DNA of 64,000 nucleotides from Bradyrhizobium sp. Ai1a-2 (GCF_000426245.1 NZ_AUEZ01000002.1:124001-188000); one strand, 5' to 3'; positions 36,457 through 45,575 are shown, counted from the stretch's first letter. Translations and numbers: made by a program. The notes: a model not told the origin generated them from the sequence alone.

Positions 36457-36999
36457 TCAGAGCCGACCCGAGTCGCCCCGGTCAGAGCCGCCGTCGCGGT
36501 CGCCCCGGCCGTCGCGGTCGAAGCGGTGGCGGCGCCAGCCCTCACCGCCAAAGCGGCGGTCCATGTGGGTCAGGAGGGTGAGCCGACGCTTCTGGCCGTC
36601 GTCGAGCGTCTTGTAGAGCGGATCGGCGGCATCGGCGATCTTCTTCAGCGCGGCGGCGCTGGTCGCCATGTTGTCGGCCCGCTCGCGGAGCCGGGCAACC
36701 AGATCCGGCTTCTGCTGCGCGTCCGCGTTTTTCTCGGCCTCCATCCGCGCATTGGCCCGGTCAACCCGCAGCTTGGCGAAATCGCGCACCGCGGCCTCGA
36801 CCGGCGGCCACAACTTCTCCTGGTCGGCGGTAAGCTTCAGCCCGGCATGCACCGCGGCGATCCGTGCATCGAGGAAGGCCGCGCGGTCTTCCGGGTTCAT
36901 CCGCATCGGGCCATGCATCCAGTGGTGGTGCTGGGCGTAGGCGGCAGTCGAGCCGGCGATGGCGAGCGCCGCGGCGCCGGCGAGCAGAACTTTCTTCAT
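36457..36999 (-). CDS. Spy/CpxP-family periplasmic protein
   Basis: A 180-residue periplasmic protein related to Spy/CpxP, small cradle-shaped chaperones of the envelope stress response. ATG 36999 has a near-perfect AAAGGAGGT eight bases upstream, so the longer open frame is not used. A signal peptide (MKKVLLAGAAALAIAGSTAAYA) is followed by a His-rich HHHWMHG stretch that may bind metal. The LTxxQ motif occurs as LKLTADQEKLW, in a helical region full of charged residues. The C-terminal ~35 residues are an Arg/Asp/Gly-rich low-complexity tail (RRHRFDRDGRGDRDGG), which is unusual. It is a single-gene unit with its own terminator. Confidence 0.85.
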   Translation of the reverse strand: MKKVLLAGAAALAIAGSTAAYAQHHHWMHGPMRMNPEDRAAFLDARIAAVHAGLKLTADQEKLWPPVEAAVRDFAKLRVDRANARMEAEKNADAQQKPDLVARLRERADNMATSAAALKKIADAADPLYKTLDDGQKRRLTLLTHMDRRFGGEGWRRHRFDRDGRGDRDGGSDRGDSGRL

Positions 37000-37112
37000 G
37001 CGAACCTCCTTTGAAGGTCGCTTGAGGATGAGACCGCCCTGCCCGGCCCGCAACTTACAGTTTGGACAGGGAGGGTTCCCTTACCAAGATGTAATCCCCT
37101 ATGGTTAAGCGT

Positions 37113-38438
37113 TCACAACATGCCGAGCGCGCGCGGCAGCCAGAGCGAGATCTCGGGAACGTAGGTGACGATGCCGAGGAAGATCAGCATCGTCAAAAGC
37201 CACGGCCACACGGCGATCGTCAATTCCGTGATGCCCATCTTGGCGATGCCGGAAGCGACATAGAGGTTGAGGCCGACAGGCGGATGGCACATGCCGACCT
37301 CCATGTTGACCACCATCAGGATGCCGAGATGCACCGGATGGATCCCAAGCTTGACCGCCACCGGAAACAGGATCGGCGCCATGATCAGCACGATCGAGGA
37401 TGCCTCCATCACGTTGCCGGCGAGCAGCAGCAGCACGTTGACCACCAACAGGAACATGATCCAGTCGACGCCGGCCGCGGTGATCCATGCCGTGATCTGC
37501 TGCGGGATGTTCTCGTTCGCCATCAGGAACGAGAACAGCACGGCGTTGGTGATGATGTAGAGGATCATCGCGCTCATATTGGCCGAGCCGAGCAGCACCT
37601 TGGGCACATCCCTCAGCGACATGTCGCGGTAGACGAAGACGGCGATGACGAAGGCATAGACCGCGCTGACGGCGGCCGCTTCCGTCGGCGTGAACATGCC
37701 GGTGTAGATGCCGCCGAGCACGATCAGGATCAGCAACAATCCCCAGACGCATTTGCGGAACGCCATGAACCGCTCCGCCCAGCTCGCGCGTGGCAGCCGC
37801 GGATAGTCGTTGCGCCAGGCGCGGTAGAACGTCGTCATCCCCAAGAGCGCGGCGAGCATCAGACCGGGGATCACGCCGGCGATGAACATCTGCCCGACGG
37901 ACGCCGAGGAGACGCGATGGCCGGCCGAATCGAGCGCGATGCTGCCGCCGGTTGCCACGCAATAGATCACCATCACGATCGACGGCGGGATCAGGATGCC
38001 GAGCGCGCCCGAGGTCGTGATCACGCCTGCGCCGAAGCGCTTCGGAAACCCATGGGCCACCATCGCCGGCATCATGATCGAGCCGATCGCGATCACGGTC
38101 GCCGGTGACGAGCCCGACACCGCCGCAAACAGCGCGCAGGCCATGACGCCGGCAAGCCCCAGCCCGCCATACCAATGTCCGACCATCGAGGTCGCAAATG
38201 CGATCATGCGGCGGGCGACGCCGCCATGGGTCAGGAAATTTCCGGCCAGGATAAAGAACGGGATCGCCATGATCTCGAAATTGTCGATGCCGGTGAACAA
38301 TTTCAGCGCCACCGACTCCGTCGGCACGTTGGTCATGGTGAAAATGAAGGTGAGCACGGTCAGGCCGAGCGCGATCGAGATCGGCATGCCCGTCAGCATC
38401 AGGAAAATCAGCAACCCGAAGATGATGAGGCTCGTCAT
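37113..38438 (-). CDS. dctM: TRAP transporter large permease subunit, DctM-like
   Basis: A 441-residue inner-membrane protein with about 12 hydrophobic segments, the large TRAP subunit. ATG 38438 overlaps the stop of the small-subunit gene by four bases; longer upstream frames are not used. Family segments are MPISIALGL, FFILAGNFLTHGGVARRMIAFA, GSSPATVIAIGSIMMPAM, GALGILIPPSIVMVIY and HPPVGLNLYVASGIAKM. With DctQ and DctP it imports organic acids using the sodium gradient. The substrate is probably a C4-dicarboxylate or another carboxylate. Confidence 0.93.
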   Translation of the reverse strand: MTSLIIFGLLIFLMLTGMPISIALGLTVLTFIFTMTNVPTESVALKLFTGIDNFEIMAIPFFILAGNFLTHGGVARRMIAFATSMVGHWYGGLGLAGVMACALFAAVSGSSPATVIAIGSIMMPAMVAHGFPKRFGAGVITTSGALGILIPPSIVMVIYCVATGGSIALDSAGHRVSSASVGQMFIAGVIPGLMLAALLGMTTFYRAWRNDYPRLPRASWAERFMAFRKCVWGLLLILIVLGGIYTGMFTPTEAAAVSAVYAFVIAVFVYRDMSLRDVPKVLLGSANMSAMILYIITNAVLFSFLMANENIPQQITAWITAAGVDWIMFLLVVNVLLLLAGNVMEASSIVLIMAPILFPVAVKLGIHPVHLGILMVVNMEVGMCHPPVGLNLYVASGIAKMGITELTIAVWPWLLTMLIFLGIVTYVPEISLWLPRALGML

Positions 38439-39013
38439 CGCGTCACCTCGCCGGCACCGATCGCGGGCGCATCGACTTCGACGCCCTCGACACGGGCGTG
38501 GTCGTGATGCGGAAGCTCGCCGGTGCGGAAATAATGCCAGGCGACCTGCAGGAAGCGGAAGCACATCAAATAGGAACCGAGCGGAATGCAGAGGTAGACG
38601 AACCAGGAGGGTATCTCGAGATCAGGCGAGACCTGGTCGGTCTGCATCAGGCCGTAGACGAACTTTGCACCCATGGTGCCGATCACCGCGGTGAAGAAGG
38701 CGCCGCAGAGCAGGCCGAACAGCACCACGATGTTGCGCCACGGCGATCTCAATTGGTTGACGACGACGTCGACGCCGACATGGATGCCGGTGCGCACGCC
38801 ATAGGCTGCGCCGAACTTCGCCATCCACACGAACATGTAGATGCACAGTTCCTGCGCCCAGGACAGGTTGATCGGGAACAGGATCGGGTAAAGCAAGGGA
38901 ATGCCGATCAGATAGCGATGGCACACCGCCACGAAGATGATGAGAGTCGCGGCCGCCATCAGCGTCGCGATCAATATCTCCTCCAGCCGGTCGAGGATGC
39001 GGAGCAGTATCAA
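38435..39013 (-). CDS. dctQ: TRAP transporter small permease subunit, DctQ-like
   Basis: A 192-residue protein with four predicted membrane segments. The first is LIATLMAAATLIIFVAVCHRY. WAQELCIYMFVWMAKFGAAYGVRTGIHVGVDV carries the DctQ hallmark (E...F.W..F.G...G..TG.H.), and two more helices follow before a charged C terminus. It overlaps dctM by four bases and lies 142 bases downstream of dctP in the same unit. Confidence 0.92.
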   Translation of the reverse strand: MILLRILDRLEEILIATLMAAATLIIFVAVCHRYLIGIPLLYPILFPINLSWAQELCIYMFVWMAKFGAAYGVRTGIHVGVDVVVNQLRSPWRNIVVLFGLLCGAFFTAVIGTMGAKFVYGLMQTDQVSPDLEIPSWFVYLCIPLGSYLMCFRFLQVAWHYFRTGELPHHDHARVEGVEVDAPAIGAGEVTR

Positions 39014-39155
39014 GAGTCCCCCCGTCTACAGTGTATCCGTCGTGCGCGGCTCAGGCGCGGAAGGTGTCTTCGCGCAGATCGCCGGGCATCCACAAAGACG
39101 TGGATGGCCGGGTCAAGCCCGGCCATGACGGAGAGTGCGCCCCAATCAACACGTC

Positions 39156-40157
39156 TCAGTTCGTCGCGCCCTTGGTCTCCTTGACGAACTCGTCGATCAG
39201 GCCCTGACCGACGCGTTTGGCGACGTCCTTGTAGACCGGCTCCATCGCCTTGCGCATCGCTGCGTCCTGCTCCGGCGTCAGCGCGATGATCTCGCTCTTG
39301 CCGGTCTTCTTGATCTCGGCGAGCGCATCGTCGTTTTCCTTCTGCGACTGGCCGTTGCCGTAGGCGGTTGCTTCCTTCATCGCCTTCTCGCACTGCTCGC
39401 GGATGTCGGGCGGCAGGCCGTCCCAGAACTTCTTGTTCACGACCACGATGTAGCCGATATAGCCGTGATTGGTGGTGGTGATGTACTTCTGCACCTCGTG
39501 CATCTTCTGGGTGTAGATGTTCGACCAGGTGTTCTCCTGACCGTCGACCACGCCGGTCTGCAGCGCCTGATAGACTTCGGAGAACGCCATCACCTGGGGG
39601 ATCGCACCGAGGTTTCGGAACTGCGCCTCCAGCACCTTCGACGACTGGATCCGGAACTTCAGTCCCTTGTAGTCCGCCGGCTCGATCAGCTTCTTGTTGG
39701 CGCTCATCTGCTTGAAGCCGTTGTCCCAGTAAGCCAGGCCGATCATGCCCTTCGGCTCGAGCAATTTCAGGAGCTTGGTGCCGAGCGGACCGTCGGTGAC
39801 CTTGCGGAGCGTGGCGAGGTCGGGAAGGATGTAGGGCAGATCGAATACCTCGAATTCCTTGACCCCGATCGGGCCGAACTTGGCGTTCGACGGCGCCAGC
39901 ATCTGCACTGCGCCGAGTTGCAGGGCCTCGAGCTCTTCCTTGTCCTTGTAGAGCTGCGAATTCGGGTAGACTTCGACCTTCACCTTGCCGTTGGTGTATT
40001 TCTCGGCGAGTTCCTTGAATTTTTCAGCCGCCTGCCCCTTCGGCGTATTGGTCGCCACGACGTGGCTGAACTTGATGACGATCGGATCGTCCGCCGCCGC
40101 CGGCCCGGCAAAAGCAATTGCCACGACCGATGCCGCAGCCAACACCAACTTACGCAT
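39156..40157 (-). CDS. dctP: TRAP transporter solute-binding protein, DctP-like
   Basis: A 333-residue periplasmic binding protein. ATG 40157 has GGGAGGA six bases upstream and gives a signal peptide (MRKLVLAAASVVAIAFAGPAAA). DctP signatures are FSHVVATNTPKGQAAEKFKEL, YPNSQLYKDKEELEALQLGA, the carboxylate-binding arginine region LKFRIQSSKVLE and FSEVYQALQTGVVDGQENTWSN. It is the first gene of the dctPQM unit. Confidence 0.94.
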   Translation of the reverse strand: MRKLVLAAASVVAIAFAGPAAADDPIVIKFSHVVATNTPKGQAAEKFKELAEKYTNGKVKVEVYPNSQLYKDKEELEALQLGAVQMLAPSNAKFGPIGVKEFEVFDLPYILPDLATLRKVTDGPLGTKLLKLLEPKGMIGLAYWDNGFKQMSANKKLIEPADYKGLKFRIQSSKVLEAQFRNLGAIPQVMAFSEVYQALQTGVVDGQENTWSNIYTQKMHEVQKYITTTNHGYIGYIVVVNKKFWDGLPPDIREQCEKAMKEATAYGNGQSQKENDDALAEIKKTGKSEIIALTPEQDAAMRKAMEPVYKDVAKRVGQGLIDEFVKETKGATN

Positions 40158-40207
40158 GTTTCCTCCCGCTTCGTTGCGGAGCGCGCCAATCATCCGCCCC
40201 GAGTTTT

Positions 40208-40230
40208 TGTATGCCAGTCGAACCAATACA
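40208..40230 (-). promoter_or_regulatory. weak candidate operator upstream of dctP
   Basis: TGTAT and ATACA half-sites separated by 13 bases lie about 50 bases upstream of the dctP ATG. Many TRAP operons are controlled by GntR-type regulators that bind TGTAT/ATACA-like palindromes. The half-sites are short and could be chance. Confidence 0.2.
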
Positions 40231-40382
40231 GAGAAGCAGGCCAAATTGCCATTGCCCGTTAGCAGGGTCCGACACCGCCGCATGCTGCGCCGCAAAAATG
40301 CGACATCCTGTCCGGGTTGCTCAGGATTGACCATTGTACCGTCACGTCTGCACCGCAGTCAGTCGTCCCGTCGAAAGACGGC

Positions 40383-40469
40383 CGTAGGATGGGTAGAGCG
40401 AAGCGAAACCCATCGCGATGGAGCAAGCCTCACGAATGATGGGTTTCGCTGCGCTCTACCCATCCTACG
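40383..40469. repeat. GTAGGATGGGTAGAGCG inverted repeat, copy A
   Basis: Arms of about 30 bases (GTAGGATGGGTAGAGCG and CGCTCTACCCATCCTAC plus the GAAACCCATC/GATGGGTTTC extension) flank a ~25-base centre. The same element occurs at 47915-48001 and 59425-59512 in this window. It would fold into a long hairpin on either strand. Confidence 0.9.
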
Positions 40470-40560
40470 TGGATTTAAGTAGCGGACGCGAGTTCGCGTT
40501 CTCGCGGCGCTTTGCGCCCGAGCTTTGCTTCACTTTCGACCCTCTCGAAATCAGAGGGCG

Positions 40561-40658
40561 CAGGGAAAGCCGGGTGCTGGTTGCACCCGTGGGCCCCGTG
40601 CAACAAAAAGCACGGGGGTAGGACCACAGGTTCAACCGGAGCATTCCGGCTTTCCCTG
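40561..40658. repeat. nested inverted repeat (CAGGGAAAGCCGG)
   Basis: A 13-base perfect inverted repeat, CAGGGAAAGCCGG at 40561-40573 and CCGGCTTTCCCTG at 40646-40658, encloses a second hairpin built on TTGCAC/GTGCAA. It belongs to the ~970-base gene-free stretch between dctP and the transglycosylase-like gene, which is made largely of such elements. Confidence 0.7.
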
Positions 40659-40997
40659 CGCGATGGTTTACGGCTTATTTCGTGCTCTCCCCGGTGACCG
40701 GGCTCTTTTGCCACCGTCATCCACCGTAGCGAACTTAGCGCCAGCGTCGGGGCGCCAGGACCACACGACTTCGCCGTCCGTGATGCGCGTGCTCGTCAGT
40801 CACACCCATCGCGTCCACCGCATCTCACCGCAACGTTCGTGACGATCGCGACCCGCCCCTCATCCGCCGTGAGACGCGCGGAGTTAAATCACTGATTTGC
40901 CCGACGACGGAAGCGGAATGTTTTTTCTGCGAGGGATGGACAGACTTTTGGTGATTTGCCCGTCGGGTCGTTGTGTCGCACCCAAACTAACCACATC

Positions 40998-41109
40998 GTC
41001 ATTGCAAGCGGAGCGACTTGTCCGCCGTAGCTCAACGAGCGAAGGCGGAAGCAATCCATAGCGCCGCAAGCGGAGGCATGGATTGCTTCGCTCCGCTCGC
41101 GATGACGGG
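40998..41109. repeat. GGATTGCTTCGCTCCGCTCGC repeat, extended copy
   Basis: Starts near GTCATTGCAAGCGGAGCG and ends GGATTGCTTCGCT-CCGCTCGCGATGACGG, so its ends are inverted copies of each other. It contains the 37-base module 41015-41051 that reappears inverted at 43549-43585. A shorter copy is at 54953-55012. Confidence 0.8.
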
Positions 41110-41125
41110 GGCCGTCATTCACGTC

Positions 41126-41950
41126 TCACGAGCGCCCGGGTAAATTACCCACCGCCATCTTGCGGTCGGCCCAGGTCTTGAGATCGCCGACTGTCAGCAT
41201 CTTCAGGAACGGATTGGCATTGACCAGCTTCTCGCGGGTGGTCCGGCCTGTCGCGTCGGCGGCGGCCATGAGCGAAGCGGCGTCGGCGTTTTCGGCTGCG
41301 GTCAGCAACGCCACCGCACCTGCCGGTCCGGCAAAATGCACAAGGTAGAGAGAGCCTGGCGTGATCGGCAGGCCGCGCTTGCCCAGCATCGCGGCATTTT
41401 GCTCGATCGTGCGCGCAGTGATTTCCCGGGCAAGTCCGGCATCTCGGCGCAGCTCCAACACTTCCTTGTCGCTGCGTCCCTGGACCAGATCGCGTCGATG
41501 TCTTCGCACGGCTTCGAGCCATGTGTCGTCGAGAAACTGCGCGGCTCCGGTCGCACTCGAGCGCTTGTTTTTCGCATTCGGGTCGCCGTTCGATTCCGCC
41601 GTGACGATGCGCTCGACCAGCGCCGTGATCGCGGCCTGATCGATCGATATGTCCTTCAACGGAACGTCGCGAAACCAGAACAGGCTAGCCATGATGGCCA
41701 AGGCAATCGCTGTCGCGAGCACGATGGCAATCGCTTCCACCGACCACCACGGCCGCGCCGGCACAATGATCCGTCGCTCATCCGGGGCAAGCGGCCTGAT
41801 CTCATCAGCACGGCTTGCCGGCTTCGAAATGGGCATGGGCTCGGGCACGGATTTGGGCACCGACTTGGGCATAGACCTGGGCATGGGATGCCGCGGCGTG
41901 CCGTCACCCACGCCTTCGAAGGCAAAGGATTGTTGCGCTAGGTTTGACAT
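41126..41950 (-). CDS. membrane-anchored lytic-transglycosylase-like (SLT) protein
   Basis: A 274-residue protein. The N-terminal 50 residues carry four-residue repeats (PRSMPKSVPKSVPEPMP). A single membrane segment follows (VEAIAIVLATAIALAIMASLFWF, about 72-95), and then a lysozyme-like SLT domain with the catalytic glutamate probably in RIVTAESNGDPNAKN and SSATGAAQFLDDTWLEAV. Proteins of this kind cut peptidoglycan glycan strands, often for envelope machines. The start overlaps the end of the upstream gene by 13 bases, so the pair is translationally coupled. Confidence 0.75.
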   Translation of the reverse strand: MSNLAQQSFAFEGVGDGTPRHPMPRSMPKSVPKSVPEPMPISKPASRADEIRPLAPDERRIIVPARPWWSVEAIAIVLATAIALAIMASLFWFRDVPLKDISIDQAAITALVERIVTAESNGDPNAKNKRSSATGAAQFLDDTWLEAVRRHRRDLVQGRSDKEVLELRRDAGLAREITARTIEQNAAMLGKRGLPITPGSLYLVHFAGPAGAVALLTAAENADAASLMAAADATGRTTREKLVNANPFLKMLTVGDLKTWADRKMAVGNLPGRS

Positions 41951-42489
41951 CCCAGTGGCAGGCTCAATGCTTTAAACAGGCCGTCAAAGGCGCCGGGCTC
42001 ACAGGACTTCGCCTCGACCGCCGGCTTTGAACGCGTGGTCTTCGCCGCTTCCTTGGCGATGTGGCGCTTGGGCGGATCCTTAGGCAGATGCTTGGCCAGA
42101 TCCTTGGACGAATCCTTGGGTGAATCCTTGGCCAGGTTCCTGGTCAGGTCTTTGGGCCGAGGTTTCGGCAGCACGACAGCAGCAGGCTTTTCGGCCGCAA
42201 CGACGCGCGCGGGCTCCTCGACAATGGTCGCAGATTCCTGTGCGGCGACGACGGCGGGTTGAACCGGCGGCACGATCGGTTCGGGCGAGAAAATCTGCTG
42301 AGCCGATGCCTGCTGTTGCGCGTGCGGCAATTCGAGCCGGTCCGCCGCCGTCAGCGTATCGCCAGAGGCGGCAAAGGCCAGGGTTGTTTGAACAAACCGC
42401 GCATCGACAGGCTTCGTCACGCGCGGCGGAGTCTGGCTCTCCATCACCGCAAGCGTACCGAGGCCAACAAGGATGAGAACCGCCCTCAT
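41938..42489 (-). CDS. secreted or membrane-tethered protein with KDL-type tetrapeptide repeats, unknown function
   Basis: A 183-residue protein that matches no family I know. ATG 42489 gives a short hydrophobic N terminus (MRAVLILVGLGTLAVM); longer frames lack a ribosome site. The middle is Pro/Ala/Val-rich. Residues ~110-143 are eight four-residue units (PKDL-TRNL-AKDS-PKDS-SKDL-AKHL-PKDP-PKRH) coded by 12-base repeats. Two cysteines sit near the C terminus (SCEPGAFDG and LPLGCQT) and may form a disulfide. It overlaps the transglycosylase-like gene by 13 bases, so the two probably work together at the envelope. Confidence 0.6.
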   Translation of the reverse strand: MRAVLILVGLGTLAVMESQTPPRVTKPVDARFVQTTLAFAASGDTLTAADRLELPHAQQQASAQQIFSPEPIVPPVQPAVVAAQESATIVEEPARVVAAEKPAAVVLPKPRPKDLTRNLAKDSPKDSSKDLAKHLPKDPPKRHIAKEAAKTTRSKPAVEAKSCEPGAFDGLFKALSLPLGCQT

Positions 42490-42849
42490 CTGATCTCGCG
42501 TTTCGGAGCAAAATCGTCGATCGCGCCCGGCGGAACACGATCCCGGACAGCGGAGATCAAGGCTAGGTTTCAATGAGGCGGCTTGGCGGCGGAAGCGAAC
42601 ACCTCAGAGCAACAACCGGAAAAGATCAGGGATTAAGGTTAACGTTGAAGCGATATTCTTCGCTCGCAGGAGGCGATCTGCGACGTTTGGGATGCCTTGC
42701 CTTTGCCATCTCCGCGCTGCTTGACTCACATCGAAGCCCTCGCCGGCGACGCGGCACAAACCCTTTTGTGCCGCGGCCCAGACCCTTGCAACGAGGCATG
42801 AGCGATACCGCGCCTCACGGCACTGGAGTTGCCGAGGCGCGTTGTCCTA
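42490..42849. other. intergenic, no gene seen
   Basis: A 360-base stretch between the repeat-rich unknown gene and the small secreted protein gene. No ORF with a ribosome site or family match, no RNA gene. A short GAAGCCCTCGCCGG word near 42732 also occurs near 43446, so part of it belongs to the scattered repeat sequence of this region. Confidence 0.5.
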
Positions 42850-43329
42850 TTACGTACCGGGCGTTTTGATGACGAGCTTTATGTTCAAGAGGTTGACGCC
42901 CTTGAACGGGTTTGGCGCGCTTTCGATAGTACCCGTGCCCGTAGCGTTCGCATACGCACCCGTGCCCGAGAGGACCGTATATTCGCCCGTCGACTTTCCG
43001 TCCTTGACTGCGCCGGTATAACGCGCCGTGATCGAGCCGTCCTCGAACGTGTAGGTGCTGTAGCCGAAAAAGGATCCCGAGCCTTTGAGCATGTCTGAGG
43101 AATTGACGAACTCTTTCACTCCGATACGGCCGTCCTTGAAGACGGCGACGCCGAACAATTTGCCGGACGCGATCGTCTGGCCTTCGATGTTTGCTGCCTC
43201 CGTTACTTTGAAATCGATCGGCTTCGTGACGAGCTTGAACTCAAGCACCTGCTCACCAGCGAGAGCATTCGAAGCCGCGGCGGCGGCAAGCGCGGCTGAC
43301 AAAAAATAGGAAGCGGAGCGCATTCGCAT
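42850..43329 (-). CDS. small secreted protein, possible allene-oxide-cyclase/dirigent-like barrel
   Basis: A 159-residue exported protein. ATG 43329 is preceded by GGAGGGG, and MRMRSASYFLSAALAAAAASNALA is a clear signal peptide. The mature part is beta-rich with an ending (STGEYTVLSGTGAYANATGTGTIES) that recalls the G-(S/T)-G-x-Y-x-x-A-x-G-x-G pattern of allene-oxide-cyclase-like and dirigent-like barrels. Function unknown. It stands alone between repeat-rich spacers. Confidence 0.65.
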   Translation of the reverse strand: MRMRSASYFLSAALAAAAASNALAGEQVLEFKLVTKPIDFKVTEAANIEGQTIASGKLFGVAVFKDGRIGVKEFVNSSDMLKGSGSFFGYSTYTFEDGSITARYTGAVKDGKSTGEYTVLSGTGAYANATGTGTIESAPNPFKGVNLLNIKLVIKTPGT

Positions 43330-43487
43330 GGTTTCCCCTCCAAAATAAACGAAAAATAACGTCACGCTTTTGCGGGACGTCAATTTCTAGCACAACCACA
43401 GGGAGAAATGGGCCAGTGGTCCTGACGTGGATCTTTGTTTCCTGAAAGCGAAGCCCTCGCCGGCCCGGGCCCTTCAGCCTCGCAGGC

Positions 43488-43600
43488 TGGGCAAAGGCGC
43501 GGCAGCGCCGTGCCCACCTTCCGCACTCTGCTCGCGATGGTGGGCGCGCTTCCGCCTTCGCTCTTCGAGCTCCGGTGGACAAGTCGCTTTGCCCACCCCA
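43488..43600. repeat. mosaic repeat: GTGGGCAAAG element interrupted by a second module
   Basis: Ends resemble the element at 45741-45820 (CTGGGCAAAG...GTGCCCACC and CGCTTTGCCCACCC), but its right half is split by a 37-base module at 43549-43585 which is the inverted counterpart of 41015-41051. The rest of the 314-base gap 43330-43643 holds no gene that I can support. Confidence 0.6.
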
Positions 43601-43643
43601 CGAATTCTGGGAGGTCATCACGCAAGGATCTCAGGCCTGCCGC

Positions 43644-45575
43644 TCACTCCGGCAGGCCCGCTTTGCGCAAGCCCTCGGCAATGCGCTGAAACTCGGCAAG
43701 GAAGATGACATTGTCGGACCACCCGTTGCCATCCTGCAACCAAAGGGCAACCGTGTAATTCGGTCTGAGCCGACGGAGCTCTGCGACAGCGGCTTGAGCT
43801 TCACGCTCGTGTCCAGTCAGCGCACTGGCGGCGGCGAGGTCCGCATAGGCAATCCAGAAGGGCCTTACCGCGATGGATCGGCGGCACCAATTGATCGCTT
43901 CTTCATATTGCCCCAGATGGATGTGTGCATGGCCGATGTAAAAGTACCAGGTGCCCAACAGCGGATCACGCGGACTGAGCTGAATTGCCATCTGAAGCGG
44001 ACCAAATGCCTCCGCGGAACGGCCGACGCGGATCTTGGCGGCACCGAGTGAGCCATGGGCCGGGGCGAGGCTGGGATTGATCGCGATTGCCTCCTCGTAC
44101 TCACCGACCGCGGCTTCAACGTTCCGACCTCTGGCCCGCTGGATTTCTCCCCTCACAAAATGCGCCATGGCGTCACTGGGAAACTTTGACAGGACCTGGC
44201 CCACAGCGCTCTCGGCACGCTGCAGCTGGTCCGCCGGCGTGTCGCTCCAGCGGTAATTGACCTCCATTGCCAGAGCATCTGCCAGGCCCACCAGCGCCTT
44301 GGGGAAGCCGGAATCGATCTGAAGCGCGCGCTCGAACAGGGCGCGCGACTGCGCCAACTGCTCGCGCGAATAGGGTTGGTTCAGCACGGCCCACCCGCGC
44401 ATCGTAAGATCGACTGCGTCCGGCCTGTTCGGTCGCGCAACCTCCGCGTCGCGGCTCTCCTGGTTGATCAGTTCGAGGTCAAGCCGCCGGGCCAGCCGTC
44501 CTGTGATGATATCCTGAAGTTGCATCGACCTGGACCAGTCGCCGTCGACACGCTCCGACCAGACCTCGGCGCCGGTCCGGGCATCGATCAGCCGGGCATT
44601 GATCCGAACCATCGTCTCCGTCCTGCGAAGACTGCCGTCGAGAACGTAACGAACGCCGAGTTCGCGGCCAGCGCGCTTTGGATCGACGTTCTTGTAGGCA
44701 CGGGCCGTATTGGGTGCGATCACGAAACTGTCCTGGATCCGTGAGAGATCGGCGCTCAGATCGTCAGTGATGCCTTCCGCAAAGTAATCCTGCTCGGGCT
44801 CATTGCTTAAATTGGTGAATGGCAGAACGACAATGGACAAGCGATGTTCCGGCGGCTGCGGCTCGCCTCGACGATACCAATAAGCCGCACCGCCGCCGGC
44901 CATGAGAAGGACCAGTGCTGTCATCAGGGCCGTTCGTACGTGCTGTGCACCAAGCATCCGCTGCAGGCGCAGCGGCAAGCGACCAATCGGAGACGACACC
45001 TTCGGCGGCGTGTCCGGCGACGGGGACCGTGAGCTCGCCGCTGTATCGTTCGGCCCTATTCGATAGACGCGCACCGGCCGGGCTATATTCTTGAGCTGCT
45101 GCTCGCCGGTGTCCTCCAAGGGAATATCGAATTTACCCCGCGCATCCTCCTCTACGCGCGCGGACACACAGACGCCTCCTGGTTCGGCGAGCGCCTGCAA
45201 GCGTGCCGCCACGTTGACGCCATCACCGAAGATGTCACCTCTCTCGATGACGACGTCTCCCTGATGAATACCGATCCGAAACTCGATGCGCTTGTCCTGG
45301 GGCACCGCTGCATTTCGCTCGGCCATGCAGCGTTGGACCTCAACGGCACAGCGGAGGGCGTCGATTACGCTTGCGAACTCGGCCAGCAGGCCGTCCCCGG
45401 TGGTCTTGACGATACGGCCGCGATGCTCTGCAATCCTGGGGGCCACAAGCTCACGGTGGAGGAGCTTGAACTGGGCAAGGGTGCCCTCCTCGTCGGCGCC
45501 GATCAGACGGCTATAACCCGCGACGTCTGTAGCCAGGATCGCCGCGAGCCTACGTCGGACTCGCTCCCGCTCCAC
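43644..45575 (-). CDS. class III adenylate/guanylate cyclase with FlgO-like and TPR domains
   Basis: A 643-residue protein starting at GTG with GAGGAGGA upstream. Residues ~8-180 are a class III nucleotide cyclase domain (AAILATDVAGYSRLIGADEEGTL with metal-binding aspartate, RIVKTTGDGLLAEF, RIGIHQGDVV, DGVNVAARLQ). One membrane segment follows at about 215-233 (ALMTALVLLMAGGGAAYW). Then comes a FlgO/TolB-N-like module (LSIVVLPFTNLSNEPEQDYFAEGI, VRYVLDGSLRR) and TPR repeats to the end (AIAINPSLAPAHGSLGAAK, LGQYEEAINWCRRSI). Proteins of this plan are numerous in bradyrhizobia and are thought to make cAMP in response to envelope cues; the cue here is unknown. Confidence 0.88.
   Translation of the reverse strand: MERERVRRRLAAILATDVAGYSRLIGADEEGTLAQFKLLHRELVAPRIAEHRGRIVKTTGDGLLAEFASVIDALRCAVEVQRCMAERNAAVPQDKRIEFRIGIHQGDVVIERGDIFGDGVNVAARLQALAEPGGVCVSARVEEDARGKFDIPLEDTGEQQLKNIARPVRVYRIGPNDTAASSRSPSPDTPPKVSSPIGRLPLRLQRMLGAQHVRTALMTALVLLMAGGGAAYWYRRGEPQPPEHRLSIVVLPFTNLSNEPEQDYFAEGITDDLSADLSRIQDSFVIAPNTARAYKNVDPKRAGRELGVRYVLDGSLRRTETMVRINARLIDARTGAEVWSERVDGDWSRSMQLQDIITGRLARRLDLELINQESRDAEVARPNRPDAVDLTMRGWAVLNQPYSREQLAQSRALFERALQIDSGFPKALVGLADALAMEVNYRWSDTPADQLQRAESAVGQVLSKFPSDAMAHFVRGEIQRARGRNVEAAVGEYEEAIAINPSLAPAHGSLGAAKIRVGRSAEAFGPLQMAIQLSPRDPLLGTWYFYIGHAHIHLGQYEEAINWCRRSIAVRPFWIAYADLAAASALTGHEREAQAAVAELRRLRPNYTVALWLQDGNGWSDNVIFLAEFQRIAEGLRKAGLPE

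Noticed and set aside
40400..41120. CRISPR array
   Set aside because: Repeats here are dispersed inverted elements of different kinds, without regular spacers or cas genes.
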